Positions 17,423 to 26,903 of a stretch of DNA of 64,000 nt are shown in pieces. Under the pieces are notes generated by a model. It did no database searches. It saw nothing but the letters and a program-made list of their open reading frames with translations, and was not told the DNA's origin. The stretch comes from Sva-07 sp963716235 (lineage in GTDB: Bacteria; Actinomycetota; Acidimicrobiia; Acidimicrobiales; Ilumatobacteraceae), in NCBI GenBank assembly GCA_963716235.1, contig CAVQTE010000010.1, forward strand, positions 62,001 through 126,000, read 5' to 3'. Positions within the stretch are counted from its first letter, which is position 1. Each line of letters opens with the position of its first letter. The position numbers and the translations under genes are program-made.

Positions 17423-19684
17423 GTCGCCGCCGACCGGAACGATCGTCCAGGCGTACGACGCCGACGCATACTGTCCGTCGGCGTCGACCGCCACCACGCT
17501 GAAGGTGTGCGATCCGACGGGGAGTCCGGTGTAGGTCACCGGGCTGGTGCAGCTCGTCGGTGCGGCACCATCGAGCCCACACAGGACCGTCGTCGCATCG
17601 GTGCTGAACACGAGCGTCGCGTCGGTGGCCGAGGTGGTCACGGCGGGGCTGGAAGTGATCTGCAAGGAGGGGGCAGCGCCGCCGTCTCCTCCATCGCTTC
17701 CACCGCCTCCTCCACCGCTGCCGCCGTGTGTCGGGGCTGCGGCGACGATGACGCTTGCGGTATCGCTGGTGGACGGGACGAGAGGTGCACCGTCTCCTTG
17801 ATGATCTCCACGCCGATCGCGTAGACACCCGTCGGTGCGCCGTCAGCGACGTTCAGGTACCAGGTGATCAGCTGATCGACACCTGCGGTGAGCGGATCTC
17901 CCGACAGGAGTGGATCATCCAGTGACCATTCCCCGACCAGGTTGCTGCCCTCGAGGTTGAACGGCATCGCCACGGCCTCCGACCAGGCAGCAACCTGAGA
18001 GGCGCTCACGAACGGGGTCGTCGGATCCGGTGGCACGATCGTGACGCGGAGACTCGCTCCGGTCACATCGATTCCCGTCGGAGGGTTGAACACCCGTGCC
18101 GTCATCGGGAAGTACGAGCCCTGGGCCACGTAGTCGGCGGTCGACGTCCAGAGCACCGTCGGCTGAGCCGGCAGCACGTTGACCGTCTCGACATCGGCGG
18201 CTCCCGTGGGATCGCCCGCATCGTCGAGGAGTTGGAGGGTCATCGTGTAGTCGCCGATGGGGGCACCGCCGGCAACAGTCAGATCGAGGATCGTCAAGAG
18301 GTTGTCACCCCGATCGAGAGCGAAACCTGGGTCGGGCCATACGCCGACGAGATCGTCACCAACCAGGTTGAACACGACTGGAGTCCGCCGGCCGGGATGC
18401 GGTGACCTGGTCGATCCCGGTGAAGGGGTCGGCGGCGTCAATCGTCACCCGGAACTGGGCCTCAGCGACCGGGAAACCGGCCCACGGCATGAACGCCGAG
18501 GCATTGACGGTAACGGTGTCGGTCTGGATGAGGTCGGCCGGGATGCCGCCCCACATCACCGCAGGATTGGTCAGAGCAGCCTGCTGTTCTGCACACGTGT
18601 CGACGAAGACCGGATCCAGGTAGAAGCCGGGAACCAGGATGTTCAGGTGCAGGTAGTTGATCACCGACCGGACGTCGTCGGCCATCTGGGTGAATCCGGC
18701 GACGTTGGTCACCGGCCAGTCGCGGCTCCGGCGACGAGGTCGATGAAGTCGACGACGTCGAGGACCTTAGCCGACTTCCACTTCAGCTCGGCACGTCGAG
18801 CCAGGTGGCACAGCCCTGAACACGTCGGCCCGGGTATAGCTGAAGGCGGTGTAGTCGACGAACTGCTCACCGACGTCGTCGGGAGGACCGGGGCGTAGTT
18901 CCAGTCGGCGACTCCTCCGTCTGGCGACGCAATGCGGTTGTAGTACTCGACGGTGTCGATCGTGATCGGCACGGCCTTGCTCGCTGCGGTGCCGATGGCA
19001 GCAGCGGCCAACATCCACCTGTCGAAACCCATGCCAACCTGCGGGATCCAAGCAGTTGCGGCATTCGCATCAGGATCGCCGGGATAAATCGGGAATCCCG
19101 GGATGGACCCGGTGTCCATCAGCGACTGGTAGATCGCTGCTTGATCCGGCGAGGCGTCGATCTTGTGGCGACATCGCCATCCAGGTGGTGATCCGGCCGG
19201 CACCGTCGAGGGTGATCCTGTCTGCCGTCAACAGCTCGCTCGACGTCCGCGGGCTTCCGGTCCTTGACCGTGTCGGGCTTACGCGTCAGGTTCAAGCGCT
19301 CGAGTTCGGCCTCGCTGACGTACATCGCATACGCCGGCTGAGGATCGCAGACCGAGTACACGGCCAGGTCGAACTCGCCGGGCGCATCACCAACGAGCGG
19401 GATCGGCCACACCTCGCGGCCGTCCACCGGGTTGGTCTCGGAAGTCTCACGAGCGGCAGGGGCGAATACGACACCGGATGGACACACGTCTCCGACGTCA
19501 GATCCGGCAAGGTGTATGTCTCGGTGATCGGTACGCCGTCGAGGTCGCGAAGGGCGACGACGAGATCGGAGTAGATGGACCCGGTGTTGTCTGTGGGCGC
19601 TGCTGCGTCCGTCGGTGGTGGCAGTACCAGCACCATCGAGGCCAACGCCGCGGCGAGGCCTCCGACCAGAGTTGACTTACGCAT
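16295..19684 (-). CDS. Large secreted repeat protein A, frameshifted
   Basis: Exported protein of about 1130 residues, unrecognised as a whole. The signal peptide is MRKSTLVGGLAAALASMVL plus VLPPPTDA, ATG 19684. The N-terminal region (VALRDLDGVPITETYTLPDL) is shared with paralog B. The middle part, absent from B, has two beta-rich modules with matching phrases (FNLVGDDLVG and FNLEGSNLVGEW), then a Gly-Ser-Asp linker and an Ig-like module (SPVTYTGLPVGSHTFSVVAV). The C-terminus (16295-17425) is three tandem repeats of about 126 residues, each with PVRLADTR, GGVPADA, LNYSAGE, DVANEV and VDVAGY. Similar repeats occur on secreted actinobacterial enzymes. Breaks lie near 19440, 19250, 19170, 19030, 18860, 18815, 18715, 18390, 17790 and 17670. 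The many breaks could be indel errors or real decay. Confidence 0.7.
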
Positions 19685-19840
19685 GGCTCCCACCTCTCCG
19701 GTCCGGACCATTCCGGGCCCTACCGGGACGGAGCGAACCGTCTCGGTCTCTTCAGACTGCGCCGAGGTTCACCGCCGCCGTAGTGCTGAAAGACCCGGTG
19801 TGACCAACGTTGCTCCGTGCGCCCGCAACCGTTCGCCCCA
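19685..19840 (-). promoter_or_regulatory. Conserved leader upstream of surface gene A
   Basis: The roughly 150 bases upstream of gene A are nearly the same as those upstream of gene B (22641-22795), including CCGGGTCTTTCAG, a GAACCTCGG ... CCGAGACGGTTC stem-loop and a CCCGGTAGGGCCCGG segment next to the start. Such conservation of a non-coding stretch suggests a shared promoter and perhaps a structured 5' leader. It does not match a riboswitch class that I recognise. Confidence 0.55.
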
Positions 19841-19869
19841 CGTCCGAACGAGGAATCGCGTCGGACACG

Positions 19870-19945
19870 ACGAGAGCGACACCTTGCGGTGTCGCTCCCG
19901 TCACCGGTTCATCGGCTGGAGGTGAAGCTCCAGCTGATGAACACG
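19870..19945 (-). terminator. Two-hairpin element downstream of surface gene B (copy 2)
   Basis: Stem ACGAGAGCGACACC / GGTGTCGCTCCCGT (19870-19901, one mismatch) followed by the CTGGAG/CTCCAG small stem. It is almost the same as the block at 14802-14880. It is placed just after the stop of gene B, consistent with a terminator carried along by gene duplication. Confidence 0.65.
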
Positions 19946-19958
19946 TCGTTGGTCACGC

Positions 19959-21086
19959 TCACATGTATCCGGCGACGTCGACGATGATGTTGGCCGTCGA
20001 GTAGGTGAACACGCAGATGGAGCCCGTCGGCGACAACTTCGCGATCACCTCGTTGGCGACCGCCTCACCGGCGGAGTAGTTCAGGATCGACGTGTACGGC
20101 AGCGTCCCACACGGGAACACCGTCGCATACCCGCCGGCCACCGGATCGGCAATGGTGACATTGGCGACCACGGCCCTCGCGTCCGCCGGGACACCACCAC
20201 GACCCGCAACGGGAACCTGGACGAACTGTCCACCCGCCACCGGTCCGGTGCCGGCGAACAGACCGTCAGCAGCAACCCAGCCGGCGCGGGTGTCAGCCAA
20301 CCGCACCGGATCGAGGCCGACATAGTCAGACCCGGCCGGGACGTACCCGGCGACATCGACGATGATGTTCGCCGTGGCGGAGGTGAACACGCAGATGGCG
20401 CCCGTCGGCGACAACTTCGCGATCACCTCGTTGGCGACGTCCTCACCCGCCGAGTAGTTCACGCTCGACGTGTACGGAAGCGTCCCACACGGGAACACCG
20501 TCAGATACCCGCCACCTGCGGGGCTCACCGACGTCACATTGACGACGACGGCCTTCGCGTCAGCAGGAACCCCGGCACGACCCGCGACGGGAACCTGGAC
20601 GAACTGTCCACTCGCCACCGGTCCGGTACCGGCGAACAGACCGTCACCAGCAACCCAACCGGCGCGTGTGTCGGCTACCCGCACCGGATTCATCGGCACG
20701 TAGTCCGACAGGGCCGGAACGAACCCGGCGACGTCGATGATGATGTTGGCCGTCGAATAGGTGAACACGCAGACGGTGCCGGTCGGCGACAACTTCGTGA
20801 TCACCTCGTTGGCGACGTCCTCACCCGCCGAGTAGTTCACACTCGACGCTGTCGGCAACGTCCCGCACGGGTACACCGTCGCATAGCCGTCGCCGGCCGG
20901 GCTCACCACCGTCACGTTGAGGACCGCCGCCGTCGCATCGGCAGGAACCCCGCCGCGGTTGGCGACGGACACCTGCACGAACTGTCCACCCGGCACCGGT
21001 CCGGTGCCGACGAACAGACCGTCAGCAGCAACCCAACCAGGCCGGGTGTCGGCCAACCGCACCGGGGTGAACGAGGTGATCATCGA
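19959..21086. repeat. 1.1-kb direct repeat, copy 2
   Basis: C-terminal module block of protein B, near-identical to 16295-17422 and offset by 3664 bases. Recombination between the copies would delete one surface gene. Assemblies from short reads could also collapse here. Confidence 0.85.
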
Positions 21087-22640
21087 ATCCTCGCCGGGCC
21101 GGAACGATTCGCCACGTGTGCGTGTCGGACACGAAGTTGCTGCCTCCCACACCCATCGCGATGACCGTGAAGGTGTGCACTCCCGGCTCCAACCCGGTGT
21201 AAGCCTTCGGGCTGAGGCACCGCTCGAGAGCCCCTGCGTCGAGCACGCACAACTCGCTGATGGAGTCGGTCGTCGTGAAGGCGAACGTCGCATCGGTTGC
21301 CGTCGTGCTCTCGGTCGGCGCCGCAGTGATCGTCACCGTCGGAGCGACAGCGCCAGTCGGAGTGTTGAGCCGGTCGCGCATCGCCATCTGCAAGTCGCAC
21401 GATTCGGTGAAGACGGGATCGATGAAGAAGCCTTCACCGGTGACCGGATCGACCACGACCTCGTTTTCGTGGAGGTAGCATGATCACCGAACGGACGTCG
21501 TCGGCCAACTGGGCGAATCCGGCGATGTTGGCCACCGGGCCACTCCGGTGCTCCGGCGACGATGTCGGTGAACTCGACGCGGTCGAGGATGTGGGCGGTC
21601 TTCCACGTCAGGGTCGGCACGTCGAGCCATGTAGTACAGCCCTCGAACACCTCGGAACGGGTGTAGCTGAAGCCCGCTGTAGTCGACGAACTTCTCACCA
21701 TTGGCGGTCTGACTCGAGCACCGGGGCGTAGCCCCAGGCGTCGACTCCTCCGTCGGGAGCTGCGATGCGGTTGTAGTACTGGATCGTGTCGACCGTGACC
21801 GGAACCGACTTGCCGGCTGCGGTGCCGATGGCGGCAGCGGCCAGCTCCCAGTTGTCGAATCCACCGGAGCCCTGATTGATCCGTGCCGGGTTCCCAATGG
21901 ATACTCGGGAGATCATCGGGAACTGCTCCAGCAGTCCAGTGAGGAATGGTTCCGGTGTCCATCAGGCCACCTGGTTCCCCCGCTCCGGGCTTGCCGTCTG
22001 CTGGCGGAGGGGGCGCCGGGATGTCCCCTTCTGCCGCAGCGTAGATCGCGGCGTTGTCGGGGGATGCGTCGATCGTGGATAGGACCAGGGGAGTCCCGGT
22101 CCAGGTCGTGATCCGTCCTGCACCGTCGAGCGTGATCTTGGTCGCACCAGCGAGCCGGGTCCCGACGTCGACGAGCTTCTTCCAGAGCACCGCATCGGAC
22201 GTACGAACGAGATTCAACCGCTCGAGCTCGACCTCGGACACGAAGTCGAGGTAATCCGGGTCCGGGTCGCAGGCAGTGTCGGCTTCGACAGGAGAGTCCG
22301 ATGTCGAACCCTCCCCGACGAGCGGGACGAGGTAGACGTCTCGTCCGTCCGCAAAGTTCGTGACCATGGGCATGAGCCCGTCGGGGTCCGGTGCGTACGA
22401 GATCGGCTGGACGCACGTCACCTCCACAGATGGCGTCGTGGTCCCGACTTCCCAGAACGTCTCGCTGAGGATCGGAACGCCATCGACGTCACGCAAGGCG
22501 ACGAAGAGATCAGCATAGAGATCACCCGTACCACCGCCGCCGCCACCGCCGCCCGGCGCTGCGAGCGCCGGCGGTGGGAGTACCAGCACCATGGAGGCCA
22601 ACGCCGCGGCGAGACCTCCGACCAGAGTTGACTTGCGCAT
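19959..22640 (-). CDS. Large secreted repeat protein B, frameshifted paralog of A
   Basis: Exported protein of about 890 residues. Signal peptide MRKSTLVGGLAAALASMVL (start 22640) is followed by a glycine run and VALRDVDGVPILSETFWEVG. A conserved N-terminal domain (SEVELERLNLVRTSDAVLWK; ITLDGAGRITTWTGTPLVL; FDNWELAAAAIGTAAGKSV; FSYTRSEVFEGCTTWLDVP) aligns with A in order. An Ig-like module (LSPKAYTGLEPGVHTFTVIA) precedes three C-terminal 126-residue repeats nearly identical to those of A. The two extra beta modules of A are absent. Breaks lie near 21940, 21875, 21705, 21665, 21530, 21480 and 21100. Three aligned cysteine phrases suggest disulfides. Function unknown, possibly a surface or extracellular matrix protein. 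A and B likely arose by tandem duplication. Confidence 0.7.
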
Positions 22641-22795
22641 GGCTCCACCTCTCCGGGTCCGGACCATTCCGGGCCCTACCGGGACGGAACGAACCGTCTC
22701 GGTCTCTTCGAGACTGCGCCGAGGTTCATCGGCTCCGTAGGGCTGAAAGACCCGGTGTGACCAACGTTGCTCCGTGCGCTCGCAAACGTTCACCA
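22641..22795 (-). promoter_or_regulatory. Conserved leader upstream of surface gene B
   Basis: Counterpart of 19685-19840. The stem region GAACCTCGG ... CCGAGACGGTTC keeps pairing, and its inner loop differs (GTCTCGAAGAGAC here, GTCTGAAGAGAC in copy A). The block ends at the terminator that follows tRNA-Pro. Confidence 0.55.
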
Positions 22796-22801
22796 CACGA
22801 C

Positions 22802-22838
22802 AAAGCCCCCGGCCAGGGTGGACCTGACCGGGGGCTTT
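22802..22838 (-). terminator. Rho-independent terminator after tRNA-Pro
   Basis: Inverted repeat AAAGCCCCCGG ... CCGGGGGCTTT on the minus-strand exit of the tRNA gene, ending in a short T-run. This is the clearest intrinsic terminator in the window. Confidence 0.85.
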
Positions 22839-22841
22839 CTG

Positions 22842-22916
22842 TCGGGGTGAGAGGATTTGAACCTCCGGCCTCCACGTCCCGAACGTGGCGCGCTAACCAA
22901 GCTGCGCTACACCCCG
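22842..22916 (-). tRNA. tRNA-Pro (anticodon CGG)
   Basis: A 75-base cloverleaf on the minus strand. The 7-base acceptor stem is CGGGGTG/CACCCCG with discriminator A. The D arm contains AGCTTGGTTAGC. The anticodon stem CCACG/CGTGG encloses TTCGGGA with CGG at positions 34-36, and the T arm reads GGTTCAAATCC. CCA is not encoded. It lies 15 bases downstream of the response-regulator stop and may be co-transcribed with it. Confidence 0.95.
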
Positions 22917-22931
22917 TAGCGGCTGGCCATG

Positions 22932-23429
22932 CTATCCAGCGGTCGCAGGTTCTTCCTCGGTCGATGCCTCGACCGCTGCGACGGCGTCGTCGCCGCCGGA
23001 TTCCGGCAGCGGGACCATGGGCTCGACGTCGACCGCATCGGCCGGAAGCCCTTCGGTGTACCGGCCACCAGCCGCGAGCGCGTCGGCCGCGCGGCGCAGG
23101 CGGAGCGCGTCGAGCGGCTTGATCAGCCACCCTTCGGCACCGCTTCGACGAGCGAGGTGGATGTCGGCGGCCCGGTCGAGCAGCATCAGGACCCGCACGT
23201 GTTCGACAGCCCCGGACGACTCGTCGAGACGCAGCGCCATGGTCACGGCCATGCCCCCCATCGAGCCGATCTGCAGATCGAGGATCGCCAGGTCGGGGGT
23301 CTGCTTCTTCACCTCGCCGGCGACGGCACGGCCCTCACGGCACACGGTGAAGTGGACGTCGTCGTCGCCGAGCGCGGCAACGATCTCGTCGACGATCCAG
23401 TCGGCATCGGTGGCAAGCAGGATGTGCAC
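22932..23429 (-). CDS. Single-domain response regulator (receiver protein)
   Basis: Intact protein of 165 residues. After the GTG start at 23429 it shows a receiver fold: HILLATDADWIVDEIVAALG at the N-terminus, a likely phosphoacceptor Asp in LAILDLQIGSMGGM, and the conserved Lys in GWLIKPLDALRL. There is no DNA-binding output domain, only an acidic Pro/Glu-rich tail. No histidine kinase is adjacent. The gene follows the two ArsA-like ATPases with a 10-base gap, so it probably belongs to their operon and could control or be controlled by them. It may work by protein-protein contact. Confidence 0.85.
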   Translation of the reverse strand: MHILLATDADWIVDEIVAALGDDDVHFTVCREGRAVAGEVKKQTPDLAILDLQIGSMGGMAVTMALRLDESSGAVEHVRVLMLLDRAADIHLARRSGAEGWLIKPLDALRLRRAADALAAGGRYTEGLPADAVDVEPMVPLPESGGDDAVAAVEASTEEEPATAG

Positions 23430-23439
23430 GGCCCAGACG

Positions 23440-24573
23440 TTACCGCTCGGCGATCGGATGGTCGAAGAGATGCCCGGCGATCGTGCGCAGCCCGTCGAGA
23501 TCGTGAACGTCGCGGTCGAGCAGTGGCAGCACCACCACACGGTCGTGGCCGGCCACGTCACCGAGCGGTTCGATCACGTCGAGCTCGCGTTCGCGCAGCG
23601 TTCGCAGATCGGCCACGTTGCGCCAGAGCGCAGCGAGGTCGGCGTCACCCGCCAGCGCTGCATCCCCCGACGCGGCCAGTGCGTCGTCGGCGGTGCCCTC
23701 ACCGAATGCCGGATGGGCCCGATTGACGATCGCCGACGTGACCTCGATGCCCTGTTCGACGAGTTGCTCGACGAACCACACGGCCTCGGCGATCGTGTCG
23801 TGACGCGCCGATGCAACCACGACGAACGAGGTCTCGGGCGCCCGGATCAGCGCGATCACCTCGTCGGCACGTTGACGGAACCCCGTCTCCATGCCGGAGA
23901 ACGCCTGGAAGAACGCCACCGAGTCGGCGAGCACGTCGGAGCCGACCACTCTGCCGATCGCCCGCAGGATCGGCTGCGTCGCCGTGCCGATCACCTTGAG
24001 GCCACTCCTCGCGGGCAGCATCAGCAACTTGAACAGCCGGTGGTCGAGGAATCGCGACAACACGCCGGGAGCGTCGAGGAAGTCGAGCGCATTGCGACTC
24101 GGGGGCGTGTCGACCACCACGAGATCGAACCGCTCGTCACCGTGGAGCGCGTGCAACGTCTCGGCGGCCATGTACTCCTGCGTGCCACTGAGGGCGCCGG
24201 CGATGTTGCGGTAGAACCGGTTGGTCAGGATCCGTTCGATCTGCTCGTCGCTCTCGGCGTTCGCCCGCACGATCCCGTCGAACGTCGCTGCGGTGTCGAG
24301 CATCATCGCCCAGAGCTCGCCGGCCGACTCCACACCAACCACGTCCGCGCCCAGATCGATCCGCTGTGGTTCTGACGCCAGCCCGTCGGCCAGGCCGAGC
24401 GCATCGGCGAGCCGACGGGCGGGATCGATGGTGACGACCACCGCCCGACGGCCCCGGCGGGCCGCTTCGAGGCCGATCACCGCAGCGGTGGTCGTCTTGC
24501 CGACGCCCCCGGAGCCGCAGCACACGATCACCGACGAGGTGTCGATCAGGTCGTCGGCCGCCCGGATGGTCAT
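23440..24573 (-). CDS. ArsA/Get3-like ATPase (second of pair)
   Basis: Intact protein of 377 residues with a deviant Walker A (IVCCGSGGVGKTTTAAVIG), the signature of ArsA/Get3/MinD-type P-loop ATPases. Further motifs are VVTIDPARRLADALGLA (switch I type) and FDLVVVDTPPSRNALDFLD (switch II). The latter is typical of the mycobacterial Rv3679/Rv3680 (BagA/BagB) family. No arsenite-binding cysteines are visible, and no arsenic genes are adjacent. The start ATG 24573 overlaps the stop of the first ATPase gene (ATGA), as in mycobacteria, where the two products are thought to work together. Probable role is a heteromeric membrane-protein or stress-related ATPase. Confidence 0.87.
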   Translation of the reverse strand: MTIRAADDLIDTSSVIVCCGSGGVGKTTTAAVIGLEAARRGRRAVVVTIDPARRLADALGLADGLASEPQRIDLGADVVGVESAGELWAMMLDTAATFDGIVRANAESDEQIERILTNRFYRNIAGALSGTQEYMAAETLHALHGDERFDLVVVDTPPSRNALDFLDAPGVLSRFLDHRLFKLLMLPARSGLKVIGTATQPILRAIGRVVGSDVLADSVAFFQAFSGMETGFRQRADEVIALIRAPETSFVVVASARHDTIAEAVWFVEQLVEQGIEVTSAIVNRAHPAFGEGTADDALAASGDAALAGDADLAALWRNVADLRTLRERELDVIEPLGDVAGHDRVVVLPLLDRDVHDLDGLRTIAGHLFDHPIAER

Positions 24574-25473
24574 GACCGATCGTCCCCGTCGCGAGCCAGC
24601 ACGCCTGCCAGGGCGTCGATGTCGTCCGGTGCGAGCCCGGCGACGAGCTGGGCGGGCAGCAGTACCTGCGCAAGTGGCAGTTGCTCGGTGAGCCGACCGA
24701 TTTCCTGTGCTTCCATCGATCGACGTGACCGGCGGAATGCCGCCGCCGCGCGTGAGCGCCATGGCAGTCGACGGATCCAAGCCGACCACACAGGCAGCGA
24801 CCGCTGCCTCGTCGGGGATGTCGACGCCGACGTCGACGCCGTTGACCACGACCGGCCCCAACTGCACGCCGACCTGGTCTTCGAGCGCGAAGGCGGTCTC
24901 GATCACCTCGTTGACCGGGGTGGTCTCCGCCAGCGTCACGAGCACCACCTGACAGCGCTGCGGGTCGTGCAACAGCTCGAGCACATCGTCGGCCTGTGAT
25001 CGAACCGGACCCGACCTGACCGAATCAGCCAGGCCGGCGGCAGCGGTGAGGAACGTGACGGCATGGCCCGCCGCCGGGCCGTCGACCACGATGAGGTCGT
25101 GGTCACCCGATCGTTCGAGCTGCTTGATCTTGCCGAGCACCACGATGTCGTCGATGCCTGGTGCGGCCGTGCCGATCATGTCGATCACCCCGGTGCGATT
25201 CAACCGTTTGGCGATACGGGCGAATCCATTGTCACGCAGGTACTCGTCGAGTGCATCAGGTGCCGAGATCGACACGACGTCGAGGTCGGGCACCAGTTCG
25301 GCGAGCGTCGGCTTGCCGTCGAGTTCGACGACGAGCACGCGCAGGCCTGCGTTCGATGCGGCACGGGCGATCACAGCCGTTACCGTGGTCTTCCCCACAC
25401 CCCCCTTGCCCGCCACCACGACGACCCGAGCGGCGGTCAACGATTGCAGCGGATATTCGCTCTCCGGAGGCAC
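24570..25473 (-). CDS. ArsA/Get3-like ATPase (first of pair), one frameshift
   Basis: P-loop ATPase of about 300 residues starting at GTG 25473 (MPPESEYPLQSLTAARVVVV). The deviant Walker A is VVAGKGGVGKTTVTAVIA, and DHDLIVVDGPAAGHAVTFL holds the switch II region with DGPAAGH in place of DTPPxxH, as in the Rv3679 type. A single base change near 24715 shifts the frame. The real C-terminus (QEIGRLTEQLPLAQVLLP ... LAGVLARDGDDRS) reads in another frame and stops at 24570. Without the break it would be translationally coupled to the second ATPase. Divergent from the NfeD gene with only two bases between the start codons. Confidence 0.85.
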
Positions 25474-25475
25474 CT

Positions 25476-26903
25476 TTGCGAAGACTAGCGATCAGCACCC
25501 TCACGCTGATGGCCGGGCTCACTCTCTTCGGCCCGTCCGTCCAGGCGCAGAGCGACGACACGGTCCCGCCCGAGGGGGTGTCCAGCGCCGACTCCGACGC
25601 GGTCGGTCGCGTCGACGTCCTGCAGGTCAGCGGATTCTTCGACCCGATCCTCGTCGATGCGATCGGCGACGCGATCGACCGCGCCACCGCCGACGGATCG
25701 CAGGCCCTCATCCTGCAGGTCAACAGCGACGCCACAGTCGTCGACGACGACGTGGTCGAAGACCTACTCGTTCGCGTCGCCAACGCCCCGATTCCGATCG
25801 GCATCTGGGTCGGCCCGAGCGGCGCCCGCTTCTACGGAACCGCCGCCCAACTGCTGGCCGTTGCCGACGTCACCGGTATGGCCCCGGGCTCCCGGGTCGG
25901 CTACATCGGTGTCCCGCTCGATCCGCCGGGGCTTCCCGACGGGACGAGCGTCGACTTCGGCATCGCCGAGGAACGACTCCGCAACGGCTCGATCGGGCTG
26001 TCGGACGCACGATTGCTCGGCGTGTTCAAGCAACGCGTCGACGACGAGGGCATCCCCACGATCAGCAACATGCTGCAGGCGATGAACGGCTACGAGGAGA
26101 ACGGCATCGAAGTCGTCACCACCAAGATGGTCGTACTCGACGACGGGTCGACCCGCTTCGACACGGTGTCGGTGGTGCGCTTCTCGAAGCTCACGCTGCT
26201 CGACCAGTTGTTCCACACCGTGGCGAGCCCGCCGGTCGCCTACCTGCTGCTGCTGACCGGACTGGCACTGCTGGTCTTCGAGTTCTTCACCGCCGGCGTC
26301 GGCCTCGCGGGCGGCATCGGTGCCATCTCGACAGTGCTCGCATTCACGGGTCTGGCGGTCCTACCCACCCGACCCTGGGCGGTGGCGCTGATCATGCTCG
26401 CCATGCTGGCGTTCGCCGTCGACGTCCAGGTCGGGATCCCGAGACTCTGGACCGGGGTCGGGATCGTATTGACCATCATCGGAAGCTGGTTCCTGTTCGA
26501 ACCGGTTCCCGGGTCGTCGATGCGGCCATCGTGGCTCGCCCTGATCGCGGGGATCGGCGGCATCACGCTGACGTTCATCGTCGGGATGCCCTCGATGGTG
26601 CGCACCCGGTTCGCCACGCCGACCATCGGTCGCGAGTGGATGATCGGCCAACAGGGAACCGCCGTCGGCGCCATCGATCCGGAAGGCACCGTCGAGATCG
26701 AGGGTGCTCGCTGGCGGGCTCGAACCAACCGCGCCACGCCGATCGCAGCAGGCGAGGCGCTCCGTGTCGCAGCGATCGACGGTGTCACGCTCGACGTCGA
26801 GCCACTCGAAGGTGCTGCCCGCGATTACCGCGAGATGCGCAGCAAGACTCCGGTCGAGTCGCCGCGTCGAGTCACGTCGGCCGACGCCGAACCTTCTGCC
26901 TGA
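25476..26903 (+). CDS. NfeD-family membrane protein with Clp-protease-like N-terminus
   Basis: Intact protein of 475 residues if it begins at the TTG at 25476, which has GGAGG six bases upstream. ATG 25509 is an alternative that would weaken the signal peptide. The signal sequence (ISTLTLMAGLTLFGPSVQAQ) leads to a ClpP/crotonase-like domain (VDVLQVSGFFDPILVDAIGD ... ALILQVNSDATVVDDD). The usual serine protease motif is not obvious, so it may be inactive. About four or five membrane segments follow (roughly 245-365, for example PPVAYLLLLTGLALLVFEFF). The C-terminus is an NfeD OB-fold (MIGQQGTAVGAIDPEGTVEI). NfeD proteins assist membrane quality control with stomatin partners. No stomatin is adjacent. 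Confidence 0.85.
   Translation: MRRLAISTLTLMAGLTLFGPSVQAQSDDTVPPEGVSSADSDAVGRVDVLQVSGFFDPILVDAIGDAIDRATADGSQALILQVNSDATVVDDDVVEDLLVRVANAPIPIGIWVGPSGARFYGTAAQLLAVADVTGMAPGSRVGYIGVPLDPPGLPDGTSVDFGIAEERLRNGSIGLSDARLLGVFKQRVDDEGIPTISNMLQAMNGYEENGIEVVTTKMVVLDDGSTRFDTVSVVRFSKLTLLDQLFHTVASPPVAYLLLLTGLALLVFEFFTAGVGLAGGIGAISTVLAFTGLAVLPTRPWAVALIMLAMLAFAVDVQVGIPRLWTGVGIVLTIIGSWFLFEPVPGSSMRPSWLALIAGIGGITLTFIVGMPSMVRTRFATPTIGREWMIGQQGTAVGAIDPEGTVEIEGARWRARTNRATPIAAGEALRVAAIDGVTLDVEPLEGAARDYREMRSKTPVESPRRVTSADAEPSA

Noticed and set aside
16295..21086. 378-base repeats considered as mobile elements or an IS
   Set aside because: No transposase, no terminal inverted repeats and the period fits protein modules.
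19685..22795. Leaders considered as a known riboswitch (cyclic di-GMP or cobalamin type)
   Set aside because: The hallmark conserved motifs of those classes are not present. Only a generic conserved stem was kept as a finding.
21333..22796. Upstream extension of surface protein B to an ATG at 22796
   Set aside because: The extra residues are encoded by the conserved non-coding leader. The signal peptide begins at MRKST (22640).
23440..25473. A single 677-residue double ArsA protein
   Set aside because: The fused frame comes from a one-base shift near 24715. The true end of the first gene overlaps the second start with ATGA, as in mycobacteria.
23440..25473. Arsenic resistance role for the ArsA-like pair
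   Set aside because: There is no arsB, arsC or arsR nearby, and cysteine triads for arsenite are not seen. The Rv3679/Rv3680 type fits better.
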